NCBI RefSeq assembly: GCF_004803895.1
Contig: NZ_CP021978.1
Coordinates: 1,798,001 to 1,862,000, forward strand
Reading direction: 5' to 3'
Source of the DNA: Streptomyces hawaiiensis
GTDB lineage: Bacteria > Actinomycetota > Actinomycetes > Streptomycetales > Streptomycetaceae
Length of the DNA: 64,000 bases
This document shows positions 18,455-27,091 of this stretch, piece after piece. The notes below the pieces were generated by a model that did no database searches, was not told where the DNA came from, and was given only the letters and a program-made list of their open reading frames with translations. The position numbers and the translations under genes were made by a program. Each line of letters opens with the position of its first letter. Positions within the stretch are counted from its first letter, which is position 1.

Positions 18455-21259
18455 TCACCCCACCGACGAGTAGGCGACGACTCCCCGCAACAACAGGTCC
18501 ACGGCCTTACGCGCGTTCTTCACGACGCTGGACCCCTGCGGAGCAGCCGCGGCGATCTGCCCCAGCACGTCGATGACCTGCTTGCACCACCGCACGAAGT
18601 CCCCTGCCGGCATCTCCGCCTCGCGCAGCACCTCGTCGAGCCCCTTTCCGGAGGCCCACTCGTACGCGGCCCAGGCGAAGCCGAGATCGGGCTCACGCTG
18701 CCCGACCCCCTCGGTCTGGGAGATCCGGAAGTCCTCCTCCAGCGCGTCCAGCCGCCCCCAGATCCGCACCATCTCGCCCAGGGCGGCCTTGGCCTTCCCG
18801 GACGGCACCTTCGGGGCCATCGCGTCGTCCGCGACACGCGACTCGAACACCAACGCCGAGACGCACCCGGCCAGTTCCGCCGGGCCGAGGCCCTCCCAGA
18901 CGCCCTCGCGCAGACACTCGCTGGCGAGCAGGTCCAGCTCGCCGTACAGCCGCGCGAGCCGCTTGCCGTGCTCGGTGACCTCGTCGGCGCGCAGATAGTC
19001 CAGCTCGGTCAGCAGCGCCACGATGCGGTCGAACGTCCGGGCGATCGTGTTCGTACGGCCCTCGATCCGCCGCTCCAGCTGCGAGGTGTCGCGCAGCAGC
19101 CGGTGGTACCGCTCGGCCCAACGGGCATGGTCCTCGCGGTCGTTGCAGCCGTGGCAGGGGTGCGCGCGCAGCGCGGTGCGCAGCCGGGCGATCTCGCGGT
19201 CGTCGGCCGCCTGGGAGCGCTGCTTGCGGTGCCGCTCGGCCGGGATGTGCCCGGCCTTGGTGCGCAGTGCCGAGGCGAGATCCCGACGGGACTGCGGGGA
19301 ACGGGGGTTGAAGGACTTGGGGATCCGCATCCGCTCCAGCGGCTCGACGGGCACCGGGAAGTCCATGGACGCCAGCCGCTTCACCTGCCGCTCGGCGGTC
19401 AGCACCAGCGGACGCGGCCCGTCGTGGTGCTCGAAGCCGCGGTGGCCGTTCGAACGGCCGGCCGGCAGGCCCGGGTCCAGCACCAGTGCCAGGCCCGCGT
19501 ACTTGCCGGTGGGCACATGGATGACGTCACCGGGCTTCAGCTTCTCCAGCGCGACGGCGGCCTCCGCGCGCCGCTGTGCCACGCCTTGCCGGGCGATCTC
19601 GTTCTCCCGGTCCTTCAGGTTGCGGCGCAGCCGCGCGTACTCCTCGAAGTCGCCGAGGTGGCAGGTCATGGAGGCCTTGTAGCCCTCCAGGCCCTCCTCG
19701 TTGCGCTGCACCTGCCGGGAGATGCCGACGACCGACTTGTCCGCCTGGAACTGCGCGAACGACGTCTCCAGCAGCTCGCGCGAGCGGTGCCGCCCGAACT
19801 GCTCGACCAGGTTGACCGCCATGTTGTACGACGGCTTGAAGCTGGAGCGCAGCGGGTACGTGCGTGTGCCGGCCAGGCCCGCGAGGTGCTCGGGGCTCAT
19901 GCCGCGCTGCCAGAGCACCACGGCGTGGCCCTCGACGTCGATGCCGCGCCGCCCGGCCCGGCCCGTCAGCTGGGTGAACTCGCCCGGGGTGATGTCCGCG
20001 TGCTGTTCGCCGTTCCACTTGACGAGCTTTTCCAGCACCACCGAGCGGGCGGGCATGTTGATGCCGAGGGCGAGGGTCTCGGTGGCGAACACGGCCTTGA
20101 CCAGGCCGCGTACGAACAGCTCCTCGACGACCTCCTTGAAGGTCGGCAGCATGCCCGCGTGGTGGGCGGCGATGCCGCGCTCCAGGCCCTCGAGCCACTC
20201 GTAGTAGCCGAGGACGTGCAGGTCCTCCGTCGGGATGGACGCCGTGCGTTCCTCGACCAGGGTGCGGACCCGGTCGCGCGCCTCCTCGTCGTTGAGCCGG
20301 AGACCCGCGTGCAGGCACTGCTGGACGGCGGCCTCGCAGGCGGCGCGGCTGAAGATGAAGGTGATGGCGGGCAGCAGCCCCTCGGCGTCGAGCCGCTCGA
20401 TGACCTCGGGCCGGCTCGGCGTCCAGATCCGGGACCGCTGACGGCGCTCGCGCTCGCGGTCGGCCTCGCGCAGGGACCGGCCGCGCCGGCGGTCCTGGTA
20501 CGAGGGCCGGCTGGCCTCCATGCGCGCCATGCGCGTGAGGTCGGGGTTGACGGCCTTCTTGTGGCCCTCACCCTCCTCGAACAGGTCGTACATCCGCCGC
20601 CCGGCCAGCACGTGCTGGAACAGCGGCACGGGCCGGTGCTCGGAGACGATCACCTCGGTGTCGCCGCGGACCGTGTCGAGCCAGTCGCCGAACTCCTCCG
20701 CGTTCGACACGGTCGCCGAGAGCGAGACGAGCGTGACCGACTCGGGAAGATGAATGATCACTTCTTCCCATACGGCGCCCCGGAACCGGTCGGAGAGGTA
20801 GTGCACCTCGTCCATGACCACGTAGCCGAGGCCCAGGAGGGTCTGGGAACCGGCGTACAGCATGTTCCGCAGCACCTCGGTGGTCATCACGACCACCGGG
20901 GCGTCGGAGTTGACGCTGTTGTCGCCGGTGAGCAGGCCCACCCTGTCCGTGCCGTAGCGGCGGCACAGGTCGGCGTACTTCTGGTTCGACAGCGCCTTGA
21001 TGGGTGTCGTGTAGAAGCACTTCTTGCCCTGCTGGAGGGCGAGGTGGACGGCGAACTCGCCGACGATCGTCTTGCCGGAGCCGGTGGGCGCGGCGACCAG
21101 CACGCCCTTCCCCGCCTCGAGCGCCTGGCAGGCCTCGATCTGGAAGGGGTCGAGGCCGAAGTCGTACATCTCGCGGAAGGTGGCGAGCGCGGTGGCCTGC
21201 TCGACAGCACGCTTGCGGGCTGCCGCGTACCGCTCGGCCGGTGAGAGGTCCTCTGTCAT
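18455..21259 (-). CDS. helY: Ski2/Mtr4-like DEAD/DEAH-box RNA helicase (HelY type)
   Basis: A 934-residue superfamily 2 helicase of the HelY group. Motif I APTGSGKT, motif II VMDEVHYLSD, motif III SLSATVSN and motif VI QLTGRAGRRGID are all present in the first 480 residues; the remainder has the helical DSHCT-like C-terminal region of Ski2-type helicases. It should unwind structured RNA using ATP. ATG 21259 begins at the conserved TEDLSPAERY sequence, though the frame is open 15 codons further. It is the last gene of the tatA-tatC-kinase run; the same tat-helY neighbourhood occurs beside pafB/pafC in mycobacteria. Confidence 0.88.
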   Translation of the reverse strand: MTEDLSPAERYAAARKRAVEQATALATFREMYDFGLDPFQIEACQALEAGKGVLVAAPTGSGKTIVGEFAVHLALQQGKKCFYTTPIKALSNQKYADLCRRYGTDRVGLLTGDNSVNSDAPVVVMTTEVLRNMLYAGSQTLLGLGYVVMDEVHYLSDRFRGAVWEEVIIHLPESVTLVSLSATVSNAEEFGDWLDTVRGDTEVIVSEHRPVPLFQHVLAGRRMYDLFEEGEGHKKAVNPDLTRMARMEASRPSYQDRRRGRSLREADRERERRQRSRIWTPSRPEVIERLDAEGLLPAITFIFSRAACEAAVQQCLHAGLRLNDEEARDRVRTLVEERTASIPTEDLHVLGYYEWLEGLERGIAAHHAGMLPTFKEVVEELFVRGLVKAVFATETLALGINMPARSVVLEKLVKWNGEQHADITPGEFTQLTGRAGRRGIDVEGHAVVLWQRGMSPEHLAGLAGTRTYPLRSSFKPSYNMAVNLVEQFGRHRSRELLETSFAQFQADKSVVGISRQVQRNEEGLEGYKASMTCHLGDFEEYARLRRNLKDRENEIARQGVAQRRAEAAVALEKLKPGDVIHVPTGKYAGLALVLDPGLPAGRSNGHRGFEHHDGPRPLVLTAERQVKRLASMDFPVPVEPLERMRIPKSFNPRSPQSRRDLASALRTKAGHIPAERHRKQRSQAADDREIARLRTALRAHPCHGCNDREDHARWAERYHRLLRDTSQLERRIEGRTNTIARTFDRIVALLTELDYLRADEVTEHGKRLARLYGELDLLASECLREGVWEGLGPAELAGCVSALVFESRVADDAMAPKVPSGKAKAALGEMVRIWGRLDALEEDFRISQTEGVGQREPDLGFAWAAYEWASGKGLDEVLREAEMPAGDFVRWCKQVIDVLGQIAAAAPQGSSVVKNARKAVDLLLRGVVAYSSVG

Positions 21260-21360
21260 CGTGCTTTCGAGCGTACCGGGCCGCACTGACAACAGGACGA
21301 TCATTATCCGGATCCGTTCCTGTGAAACCCGGGATCGGCGCAGCTCAGGGGCAGCGGGCC

Positions 21361-22251
21361 TCAGGGGCCGACGACCCGCACGCCCCCGCGTACGCAGCGC
21401 GCGCTCAGCGGCAGCGGGCCGAGCGGCTCCCCGTCCGCGTACCCGGTGACGCCCTCGGCGGCGATCTCGACCCGGGCCGCCCGCAGCACCGTCACCTTCG
21501 GATGGCCGACGTGCGTCCCGCGGTACACCCTCGGAAACACCCGCAGCAGCGTCGTACGGCTGCAGTCCCCCACCACGGTGATGTCGAACAGCCCGTCGGT
21601 CAGGTCGGCGCCGGGACAGATCCGCATGCCGCCGCCGTACGAGGAGCCGTTGCCGACGGCCACGAGGGTCGCCTCGACCTCGCGGACCTCACCGTCGTCG
21701 AGCCGGATCCGGTAGGGGACGGGCCGCAACCCGGCGAGTTCGGCGATCATCGCCAGATCGTACTTGAAGCGGCCGGTGGGCCATCGCATGCGGTTGCCCC
21801 GGTCGTTGACGCGGGAGTCGAAGCCGGAGGCGAGGACCGTGCCGAACCAGCGGTCGCCGACCTGCCCGAGGTCGATGTCGCGGAGCCGGCCGCATTTGAG
21901 GGCGTCGGCGATCATGCGGCCGGCGGCGGCGGGCTCCCGCACGGGCAGGCCGAGGGCGCGGGCGAAGTCGTTGCCGGTGCCGACGGCGACCAGGCCGAGG
22001 GGGGTGCGGGTGCCCGCGACCGCCCGCAGCGCGAGGCCCGCCATTCCGTCACCGCCGACGGCGATCAGCGCGCCCGTGCCGCCCTCGACGGCCGCACGCG
22101 CGCGTACGAGGGCGTCCGCGGCGTCCTCCCCGAGGATCGTCCGCACCGAGAAGCCGGCCGCCCGCAACGCGGAAGCGGCCGGCTGCGCCGCGCGGGCGCC
22201 CCGGCCGCGGCCCGCGGTGGGGTTGACGAAGAGGGTGATCTCGCTGGTCAC
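21361..22251 (-). CDS. Diacylglycerol kinase-like lipid kinase
   Basis: A 296-residue member of the DagK/YegS/sphingosine kinase family. The N-terminal phosphate loop FVNPTAGRGRGA and the nucleotide-binding motif VGGDGMAGLALRAV are diagnostic, and GTGNDFARALGLP is the conserved family signature. It would phosphorylate a lipid such as diacylglycerol at the membrane. The start is GTG at 22251, 31 bp after the tatC stop, so it is probably part of the tat operon. The lipid substrate is inferred from the family. Confidence 0.88.
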   Translation of the reverse strand: MTSEITLFVNPTAGRGRGARAAQPAASALRAAGFSVRTILGEDAADALVRARAAVEGGTGALIAVGGDGMAGLALRAVAGTRTPLGLVAVGTGNDFARALGLPVREPAAAGRMIADALKCGRLRDIDLGQVGDRWFGTVLASGFDSRVNDRGNRMRWPTGRFKYDLAMIAELAGLRPVPYRIRLDDGEVREVEATLVAVGNGSSYGGGMRICPGADLTDGLFDITVVGDCSRTTLLRVFPRVYRGTHVGHPKVTVLRAARVEIAAEGVTGYADGEPLGPLPLSARCVRGGVRVVGP

Positions 22252-22282
22252 GCGACCGACCCTATGAGCTGCCTGCCGATCT

Positions 22283-23245
22283 TCAGGTCACGTCGTCATA
22301 ACCGTTGACCCGGTCCGAGCGGTCCGAGCTCGCCTGCTCGGGCAGGGCGGCCCGGCTGGTGGTCACGGCCTCGATCTCGCCGATGTCGTCGGGGGTGAGA
22401 TCCAGTTCGGAGGCCTCGTCGTCGTCGGGGCCGAGGGCCTCGCGACGGCTGCGTCGGCGGTCGTTGAGCAGCGAGAAGGCGGTGGCCGCGAAGTACAGGA
22501 TCCAGATCGGCCCGGCGAGCGCCAGCATGGTCAGCGGGTCGGTGCTGGGCGTGGCGATGGCCGCGAACACCGTGATGCCCATGATCATGCCGCGCCACCA
22601 GCCGAGCATGCGCTTGCCGGTGAGTGCCCCGGTGAGGTTGAGCATGACCAGCAGCAGCGGCAGCTCGAACGAGAGGCCGAAGACGAGCACCATCCGCATG
22701 ACCAGGTCGAGCAGGTCGTCCAGCGGAAGGAGGTTGGACGTGCCGCCCGGGGTGAACTCGAGGAGCACCTTCGCCGTGGTGGGAAGCACCGTGTACGCGA
22801 AGTAGGCGCCGACGATGAACAGCGGGGCGCCCGTGGCGACGAAGGCGTAGGCGTACTTCTTCTCGTGCCGGTGCAGGCCCGGGGCGACGAAGGCCCACAG
22901 CTGGTAGAGCCAGGCCGGCGAGGCCAGCACGACACCGGCCATCAAGGACACCTTCAGCGCCAGCGTGAAGGGCGTGAGCAGGCCGTTGATGGTGATCTGC
23001 GCGCAGGGCTTCGTGCCCACCTGCGACTTGGCCAGTTCCGCGAAGGTCTTGTCACAGCCGACCGAGTCGAGGATCGGCTTGGTGATCAAGTTGATGATGT
23101 CGTTGTAGAAGAAGGCGGCGACGACCGTGACGGCGACGATCGACACAATCGCCTTGGCGAGCCGGTTGCGGAGCTCGCGAAGGTGCTCCGCGAGGGGCAT
23201 GCGCCCCTCGGGATCCCTCTCCTGCTTGCGGGCAGACTTCAGCAA
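22283..23245 (-). CDS. tatC: Sec-independent protein translocase TatC
   Basis: A 320-residue TatC, the twin-arginine signal receptor of the Tat export complex. The N-terminal cytoplasmic motif MPLAEHLRELRNRL and six hydrophobic helices are visible; the F-Y-x-x-P-P/S-T region after helix IV is ASPAWLYQLWAFVAPGL. The acidic C-terminal tail (about 70 residues, DDDEASELDLTPDD) is long, as in other Streptomyces. The start is TTG at 23245, chosen because the next ATG would remove the beginning of the conserved head. It follows tatA by 47 bp; tatB is not in the window. Confidence 0.93.
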   Translation of the reverse strand: MLKSARKQERDPEGRMPLAEHLRELRNRLAKAIVSIVAVTVVAAFFYNDIINLITKPILDSVGCDKTFAELAKSQVGTKPCAQITINGLLTPFTLALKVSLMAGVVLASPAWLYQLWAFVAPGLHRHEKKYAYAFVATGAPLFIVGAYFAYTVLPTTAKVLLEFTPGGTSNLLPLDDLLDLVMRMVLVFGLSFELPLLLVMLNLTGALTGKRMLGWWRGMIMGITVFAAIATPSTDPLTMLALAGPIWILYFAATAFSLLNDRRRSRREALGPDDDEASELDLTPDDIGEIEAVTTSRAALPEQASSDRSDRVNGYDDVT

Positions 23246-23292
23246 CCCACGTTCCCATCTCGTGCGGCGGGCCGGAGGTCACCGGCCCTGCG

Positions 23293-23577
23293 TCAGCGCT
23301 TGGTCGTGTCCGTGGGCTCGTTGACCGGACGCGAGCTGGTCACGTCGCCGGGCGCTGCCTGGATGGTGCGGTGCGCGGACTGCTCGTCGTTGTTGGGCGG
23401 GCCGGCCGGCGTCGTGGACGACTTGTTCTCGTCCTTCATCGCCTTGGCCTCGCTCTTGAGGATGCGGGCCGACTTGCCGAGCGACCGAGCCATGTCCGGA
23501 AGCTTCTTCGCGCCGAACAGCAGGATGATGACGACGAGGATGAGAATGATCTCGGGGGCTCCGAGCCTTCCGAACAT
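23293..23577 (-). CDS. tatA: Sec-independent protein translocase TatA
   Basis: A 94-residue TatA with one N-terminal membrane helix (EIILILVVIILLFGAKKLPD, residues 9-28), the hinge FGAKKLPD and an amphipathic helix, followed by a polar tail. TatA oligomerises to form the Tat translocation pore. Residue 20 region and spacing match the family. It is the first gene of the tatA-tatC-lipid kinase-helicase run. A perfect 16-bp palindrome 42 bp upstream may be an operator. Confidence 0.93.
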   Translation of the reverse strand: MFGRLGAPEIILILVVIILLFGAKKLPDMARSLGKSARILKSEAKAMKDENKSSTTPAGPPNNDEQSAHRTIQAAPGDVTSSRPVNEPTDTTKR

Positions 23578-23618
23578 AAGTCTTTACCTTCTCACCGAGG
23601 CGGCTGTGGTGGGGTGCT

Positions 23619-23634
23619 GTCCGACCGGTCGGAC
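23619..23634. promoter_or_regulatory. 16-bp perfect palindrome upstream of tatA
   Basis: GTCCGACCGGTCGGAC is fully self-complementary and lies 42 bp before the tatA start codon; a further GTCCGAAC half-site follows at about 23639. It could be a repressor operator at the tat promoter, or a hairpin in the tatA leader. No regulator can be named. Confidence 0.45.
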
Positions 23635-23836
23635 AAGTGTCCGAACGATCGTGCTGGCAGCGATCGTAACGCTCAGGGGTAAACGTGGGGCAATCCCTCT
23701 GCATCCCCTGTGCGTACTCCCGTCCGCGACCAGTGCCTCGTTAACCGGGCCGCGACCAGCAGAGTACCTGTACGAACCGCCGACGTGACAGGGCGAAGTG
23801 TCCCGAAACGCAACTCACAGCCGCCTGCCGGACGGC

Positions 23837-24031
23837 TCAGAGAGCGTCCGCGGAACGGGCGGCGCTCTCCGCGGCCCGCTCCAGGTCCTCGGCGGCCCGG
23901 TTGATACGGCGCGCCGAGTCCGTGACCTGCCTGCCCAGACGCTGTGCCGCCACGAAGACCCGCACGGCGAGCACCCCGAGCACGACGAGACCCACGAAAC
24001 CCACAGCAACCGCGAACATCGGCCAGAACAT
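23837..24031 (-). CDS. Small membrane protein of unknown function
   Basis: A 64-residue protein with one N-terminal membrane helix (MFAVAVGFVGLVVLGVLAVRVF, about residues 5-26) and a charged helical tail rich in Ala, Arg and Glu (RRINRAAEDLERAAESAA) that could form a short coiled coil. It lies between the zinc-ribbon gene and tatA on the same strand. The size and topology recall TatA/B-like or DUF948-like small proteins, but I do not recognise a family. Codon use is typical of the genome, supporting a real gene. Confidence 0.6.
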   Translation of the reverse strand: MFWPMFAVAVGFVGLVVLGVLAVRVFVAAQRLGRQVTDSARRINRAAEDLERAAESAARSADAL

Positions 24032-24076
24032 GACGCCGAGCCTAGACCTTCCCGAGCGGGCGAACGCCCCGGCCCA

Positions 24077-24370
24077 CTAGACGGTGGAGTGCAGCCTGAG
24101 GGTCCGCACACCGCCGCCGGTGAGCAGCTCCACGATCCGCTCCCCCGCGGGCTTGCGGACGGACGCGCCGCACTCCGGGCAGGTGAAGGAGTAGAAGGTG
24201 GTGCGGCTCGTGGCGCCGATGGCCAGGCGCAGGGCGCCCGCGGCGAGCTCGAAGCACCCTCGGCAGTCGGGGCAGCCCGCCTTGAACACGACCGGGGTCA
24301 CGCTTCTCATCCCGGCGAACGCGGACTCCACCGTCATGCCCCGCACACCGGACGTCACCGACTCGCTCAA
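24077..24370 (-). CDS. Zinc-ribbon protein of unknown function
   Basis: A 97-residue protein with two cysteine pairs, CPDCRGC and CPEC, about 30 residues apart, forming a probable zinc ribbon; the middle contains LAIGATSRTTFYSFTCPECG. I choose the TTG at 24370 because GAGGAG stands seven bases upstream; an ATG within the conserved part (GMRSVTP) is an alternative. It lies downstream of pafC on the same strand. The role is unknown; a nucleic-acid or protein contact role is only inferred from the ribbon. Confidence 0.65.
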   Translation of the reverse strand: MSESVTSGVRGMTVESAFAGMRSVTPVVFKAGCPDCRGCFELAAGALRLAIGATSRTTFYSFTCPECGASVRKPAGERIVELLTGGGVRTLRLHSTV

Positions 24371-24471
24371 GCCCTCGCTCCTCTTTCTGGGGTCGTTCGC
24401 CTCCGGGGCGCCACGGCCGGTGTCGCGGATCGGGCCGTGCCCGGCCGTGGACCCCGGTGGGCGCCTGCGGC

Positions 24472-25539
24472 TCACTCGGGTCCGTCGCCCGACCCGTCCG
24501 GAACCGCGTGCGGCCCGCGCACGCCGGCCTCCACGACTCGAGCCGTCCGCACCGCCTCGATCCCGTCGTACGCCGCCAGGGCCTCGCGGGCCGCCTGCCG
24601 GGCGCTGTCGGCGAGCTCCGGCGGCGACACGATCCGGCCGTCCCGCCCGAGCCGCAGCGCCAGGCGCCGGAGCGACGCCGGTTCGGGGGTCCGCAGAGTG
24701 ATACGCAGCCCGCCGTCCGGCAGCTCATCCGCACTGTCGTGCGGGTAGTACTCCGCGACCCAGCGGCCTCCGGGCCCGACCTCGACCACGACCTCCGGGT
24801 CCTCGGCCGCGGGCTGCACCAGCGCCTGCGAGAGGTCCCGCAGCTCGATCTCGGGCGGCGCCGACGGCTCGTCCAGGATTTTGATCTCGGCGACCCGGTC
24901 GAGCCGGAAGGTGCGGCGCGCCTCGGAACGGCGGCACCAGGCCTCGACATAGGTGTGCCCGACGCTGACCAGGCGGATCGGGTCGATCTCCCGCTCGGTG
25001 ACCTCGTCGCGCGCGGGCGAGTAGTAGCGGATCCACAGCCGGCGGCGCTCGGCGATCGCCCGGTCGACGTCCGCGAACACGCCGCCCTCGGACTCGAAGG
25101 TCACCGACAGGCGCGAGCTGGCGCCCGCCGCCTCGCCGGCCGCGGTCTCGACCTTGGCCGTCGCCCGCAGCAGCGCCTGCCGGTCGCTCTCGCGCAGTCC
25201 GGGCAGCGTGGACACCGCCCGGGCGGCGACGAGCAGGGCGGTGGCCTCGTCGGCGGCGAGTCTGAGCGGCTCGGCGGCTTCCGCCGCGAGGGCGGCCGGG
25301 TTGTGCCACCAGATGCGCTCGCCGTCGGTGTCGATGTCGAGCAGGTCGCCACCGCGGAAGCTGGTGCCGCACATGGGCAGCACGTCGAGGTCGGAGACCA
25401 GTTCGTCCTCGCTGATGCCGAAGGCGCGCGCGACGTCCTCGACCCGGGCTCCGGGGCGCTCCTTCAGATACGTCACCAGCGAGAGCATCCGCCGGGTCTG
25501 GTCGATGGCGTTCACGGGCCTGACCGGTTTGCCTGCCAC
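24472..25539 (-). CDS. pafC: WYL-domain transcriptional regulator PafC
   Basis: A 355-residue regulator with an N-terminal winged helix (RMLSLVTYLKERPGARVEDVARAFGISEDELVSDL) and a central WYL domain (RRLWIRYYSPARDEVTEREIDP) plus a C-terminal WCX-like extension. In mycobacteria PafB and PafC form a heterodimer that activates LexA-independent DNA-repair genes after damage and is encoded beside the Pup-ligase gene; the order here, pafB then pafC with a 17-bp gap, is the same. The start is GTG at 25539. Ligand sensing by the WYL domain (possibly single-stranded DNA) comes from family knowledge. Confidence 0.88.
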   Translation of the reverse strand: MAGKPVRPVNAIDQTRRMLSLVTYLKERPGARVEDVARAFGISEDELVSDLDVLPMCGTSFRGGDLLDIDTDGERIWWHNPAALAAEAAEPLRLAADEATALLVAARAVSTLPGLRESDRQALLRATAKVETAAGEAAGASSRLSVTFESEGGVFADVDRAIAERRRLWIRYYSPARDEVTEREIDPIRLVSVGHTYVEAWCRRSEARRTFRLDRVAEIKILDEPSAPPEIELRDLSQALVQPAAEDPEVVVEVGPGGRWVAEYYPHDSADELPDGGLRITLRTPEPASLRRLALRLGRDGRIVSPPELADSARQAAREALAAYDGIEAVRTARVVEAGVRGPHAVPDGSGDGPE

Positions 25540-25556
25540 TGTCTCTCCGCTCCCCC

Positions 25557-26534
25557 TCAGCCCTTGGCCACGGCCCGCAGCCGGTCCACCACGTCGGCCC
25601 GCAGCTCGGCGGGCTCCAGGACGACCACGTCCGGCCCGAACTCCACCAGCCAGGCGTCCAAGCCGTGACCGTACGGAATCTCCAACTCGTCCCAGCCGTC
25701 GCCGAGTTCCCGAACGGAGGTGGCCTTCGCCCGAAGGGGGTATCCCGATCCCGTACGCAGCCGGATCCGCGCCGAGCGGTCGGCGGTCTCCCCGGCCCAG
25801 CCCGCGACGGTCTCCCGGACGGTGACGACGTCCGGCACGTCAGCGGTGTACCGGCCACCGCGCGAGCGGACCTTGCCGGTGATCCGCGACAGCCGGAAGA
25901 CCCGCTCGGCGCCCCGGTCGCGGTCCCAGCCCGCCAGGTACCAGTGGCCCCGCCAGCACTCCAGCGCCCACGGCTCCACGTGCCGCTGCTCGGGGTGGGC
26001 GGCGGTGGCCTTGCGGTAGTCGAAGGCGACGGGCCGACGGTCCCGGCAGGCCAGCATCAGCGGCTCGAACGCCGACTCGTGCACGGGGATGCGCGGCTCC
26101 AGCGCGCCGTGCGACCCGTACGGGTCGACGTCCTCGGGGAGTCCGGCCGCGCGCAGCTTCTGCAGGGCGCCGCTGGCCGCTCCGGCGAGCCGGGCCTGCT
26201 GCCACACCTTGGCGGCCAGCCCGAGAGCGGCGGCCTCCTCCGCGTCCAGGGTGATGGGCGGGAGGCGGTTGCTGTCGCGGCGGGCCATGTAGCCGACGTC
26301 GCCGTCGAGGCTCTCGACGGTCTCGATGACCAGCCCGAGTTCACGCAGGTCGTCCTTGTCGCGCTCGAACATGCGGTTGAACGAATCATCGGAGCCGCTC
26401 GCGCCGTTGCCCGGCCCGAAGGCCTCGACGTAGGCCTCGATGGAGTCGCGCAGCTCACGCTTGCTGAGCGGCCGGCGTGTCCCGAGCAGACACAGCGCCA
26501 GGTTCATCAGCCGCTCGGCCTTGGCAATGGCCAT
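25557..26534 (-). CDS. pafB: WYL-domain transcriptional regulator PafB
   Basis: A 325-residue partner of PafC. The N-terminal winged helix begins at MAIAKAERLMNLALCLLGTRRPLSKREL and recognises DNA; the WYL domain follows (about residues 140-230, with VAFDYRKATAAHPEQRHVEPWALECWRGHWYLAGWDRDRG), then a C-terminal extension. I choose ATG 26534 because it starts exactly at the conserved head, although the frame is open to 26615. PafBC proteins mediate the mycobacterial DNA-damage response. Placement inside a Pup-proteasome locus is conserved in actinobacteria although a direct functional link is not proven. Confidence 0.88.
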   Translation of the reverse strand: MAIAKAERLMNLALCLLGTRRPLSKRELRDSIEAYVEAFGPGNGASGSDDSFNRMFERDKDDLRELGLVIETVESLDGDVGYMARRDSNRLPPITLDAEEAAALGLAAKVWQQARLAGAASGALQKLRAAGLPEDVDPYGSHGALEPRIPVHESAFEPLMLACRDRRPVAFDYRKATAAHPEQRHVEPWALECWRGHWYLAGWDRDRGAERVFRLSRITGKVRSRGGRYTADVPDVVTVRETVAGWAGETADRSARIRLRTGSGYPLRAKATSVRELGDGWDELEIPYGHGLDAWLVEFGPDVVVLEPAELRADVVDRLRAVAKG

Positions 26535-26607
26535 CGACGCGCTTCGCCTCCCTATGGTGCTTACGAGCGATGACCGTACCGCCACACGGTGGCACGGCAA
26601 AAGCCGA

Positions 26608-26635
26608 GGGCCCATGCCCGAACAGGCATGGGCCC
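26608..26635 (-). terminator. Terminator downstream of the cytoplasmic FKBP gene
   Basis: A perfect 11-bp inverted repeat (GGGCCCATGCC / GGCATGGGCCC, six-base loop) starts 28 bp after the stop of the FKBP gene and before pafB. It should separate the isomerase transcript from pafBC. Confidence 0.7.
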
Positions 26636-26663
26636 CACATGATCGAGTCTGTTCGGATCCTGC

Positions 26664-27035
26664 TCAGACCCCGAGCAGGTCGACCACGAAGATCAGCGTC
26701 TCGCCCGGCTTGATCAGAGGGGTCGGGCTCTGGTTGCCGTAGGCGAGGTGGGCGGGAACGGTCAGCTGACGGCGGCCGCCGACCTTCATGCCCTGTACGC
26801 CCTGGTCCCAGCCCTTGATGACCCGGCCGCCGCCCAGCGGGAAGCGGAAGGGGGTGCCGCGGTTCCAGCTGGCGTCGAACTCCTCACCAGTGCTGAAGGA
26901 GACACCCACGTAGTGCACGGTGACGGTCTGGCCGGCCTGCGCGACCGGGCCGTCGCCCTCCCAGATGTCCTTGATCTCGAGGTCCGCCGGGGGCTCGCCG
27001 CCCGGGAAGTCGATCTCGGGCTTGTCGATGCTCAC
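26664..27035 (-). CDS. FKBP-type peptidyl-prolyl cis-trans isomerase (cytoplasmic)
   Basis: A 123-residue single-domain FKBP. The active-site pattern VTVHYVGVSFSTGEEFDASW, GRVIKGWDQGVQGMKVGGRR and HLAYGNQSP is intact. It accelerates proline isomerisation during protein folding. The start is GTG 27035 with AAGGAG upstream; the frame is open further but contains no homology. No signal peptide, so it is cytoplasmic, unlike the lipoprotein FKBP directly upstream. Two adjacent FKBP genes between pafA and pafB are the normal Streptomyces arrangement as far as I know. Confidence 0.92.
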   Translation of the reverse strand: MSIDKPEIDFPGGEPPADLEIKDIWEGDGPVAQAGQTVTVHYVGVSFSTGEEFDASWNRGTPFRFPLGGGRVIKGWDQGVQGMKVGGRRQLTVPAHLAYGNQSPTPLIKPGETLIFVVDLLGV

Positions 27036-27091
27036 TTCATCTCTCCTTGTTACGTGACCTGCGTCGGGAACAGTCTCACAGACCGGCCGGG

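Noticed and set aside
24042..24950. Minus-strand open frame overlapping pafC and the zinc-ribbon gene
   Set aside because: It is in another frame of the same strand and yields an Arg/Ser-rich sequence without homology; the two annotated genes explain the region.
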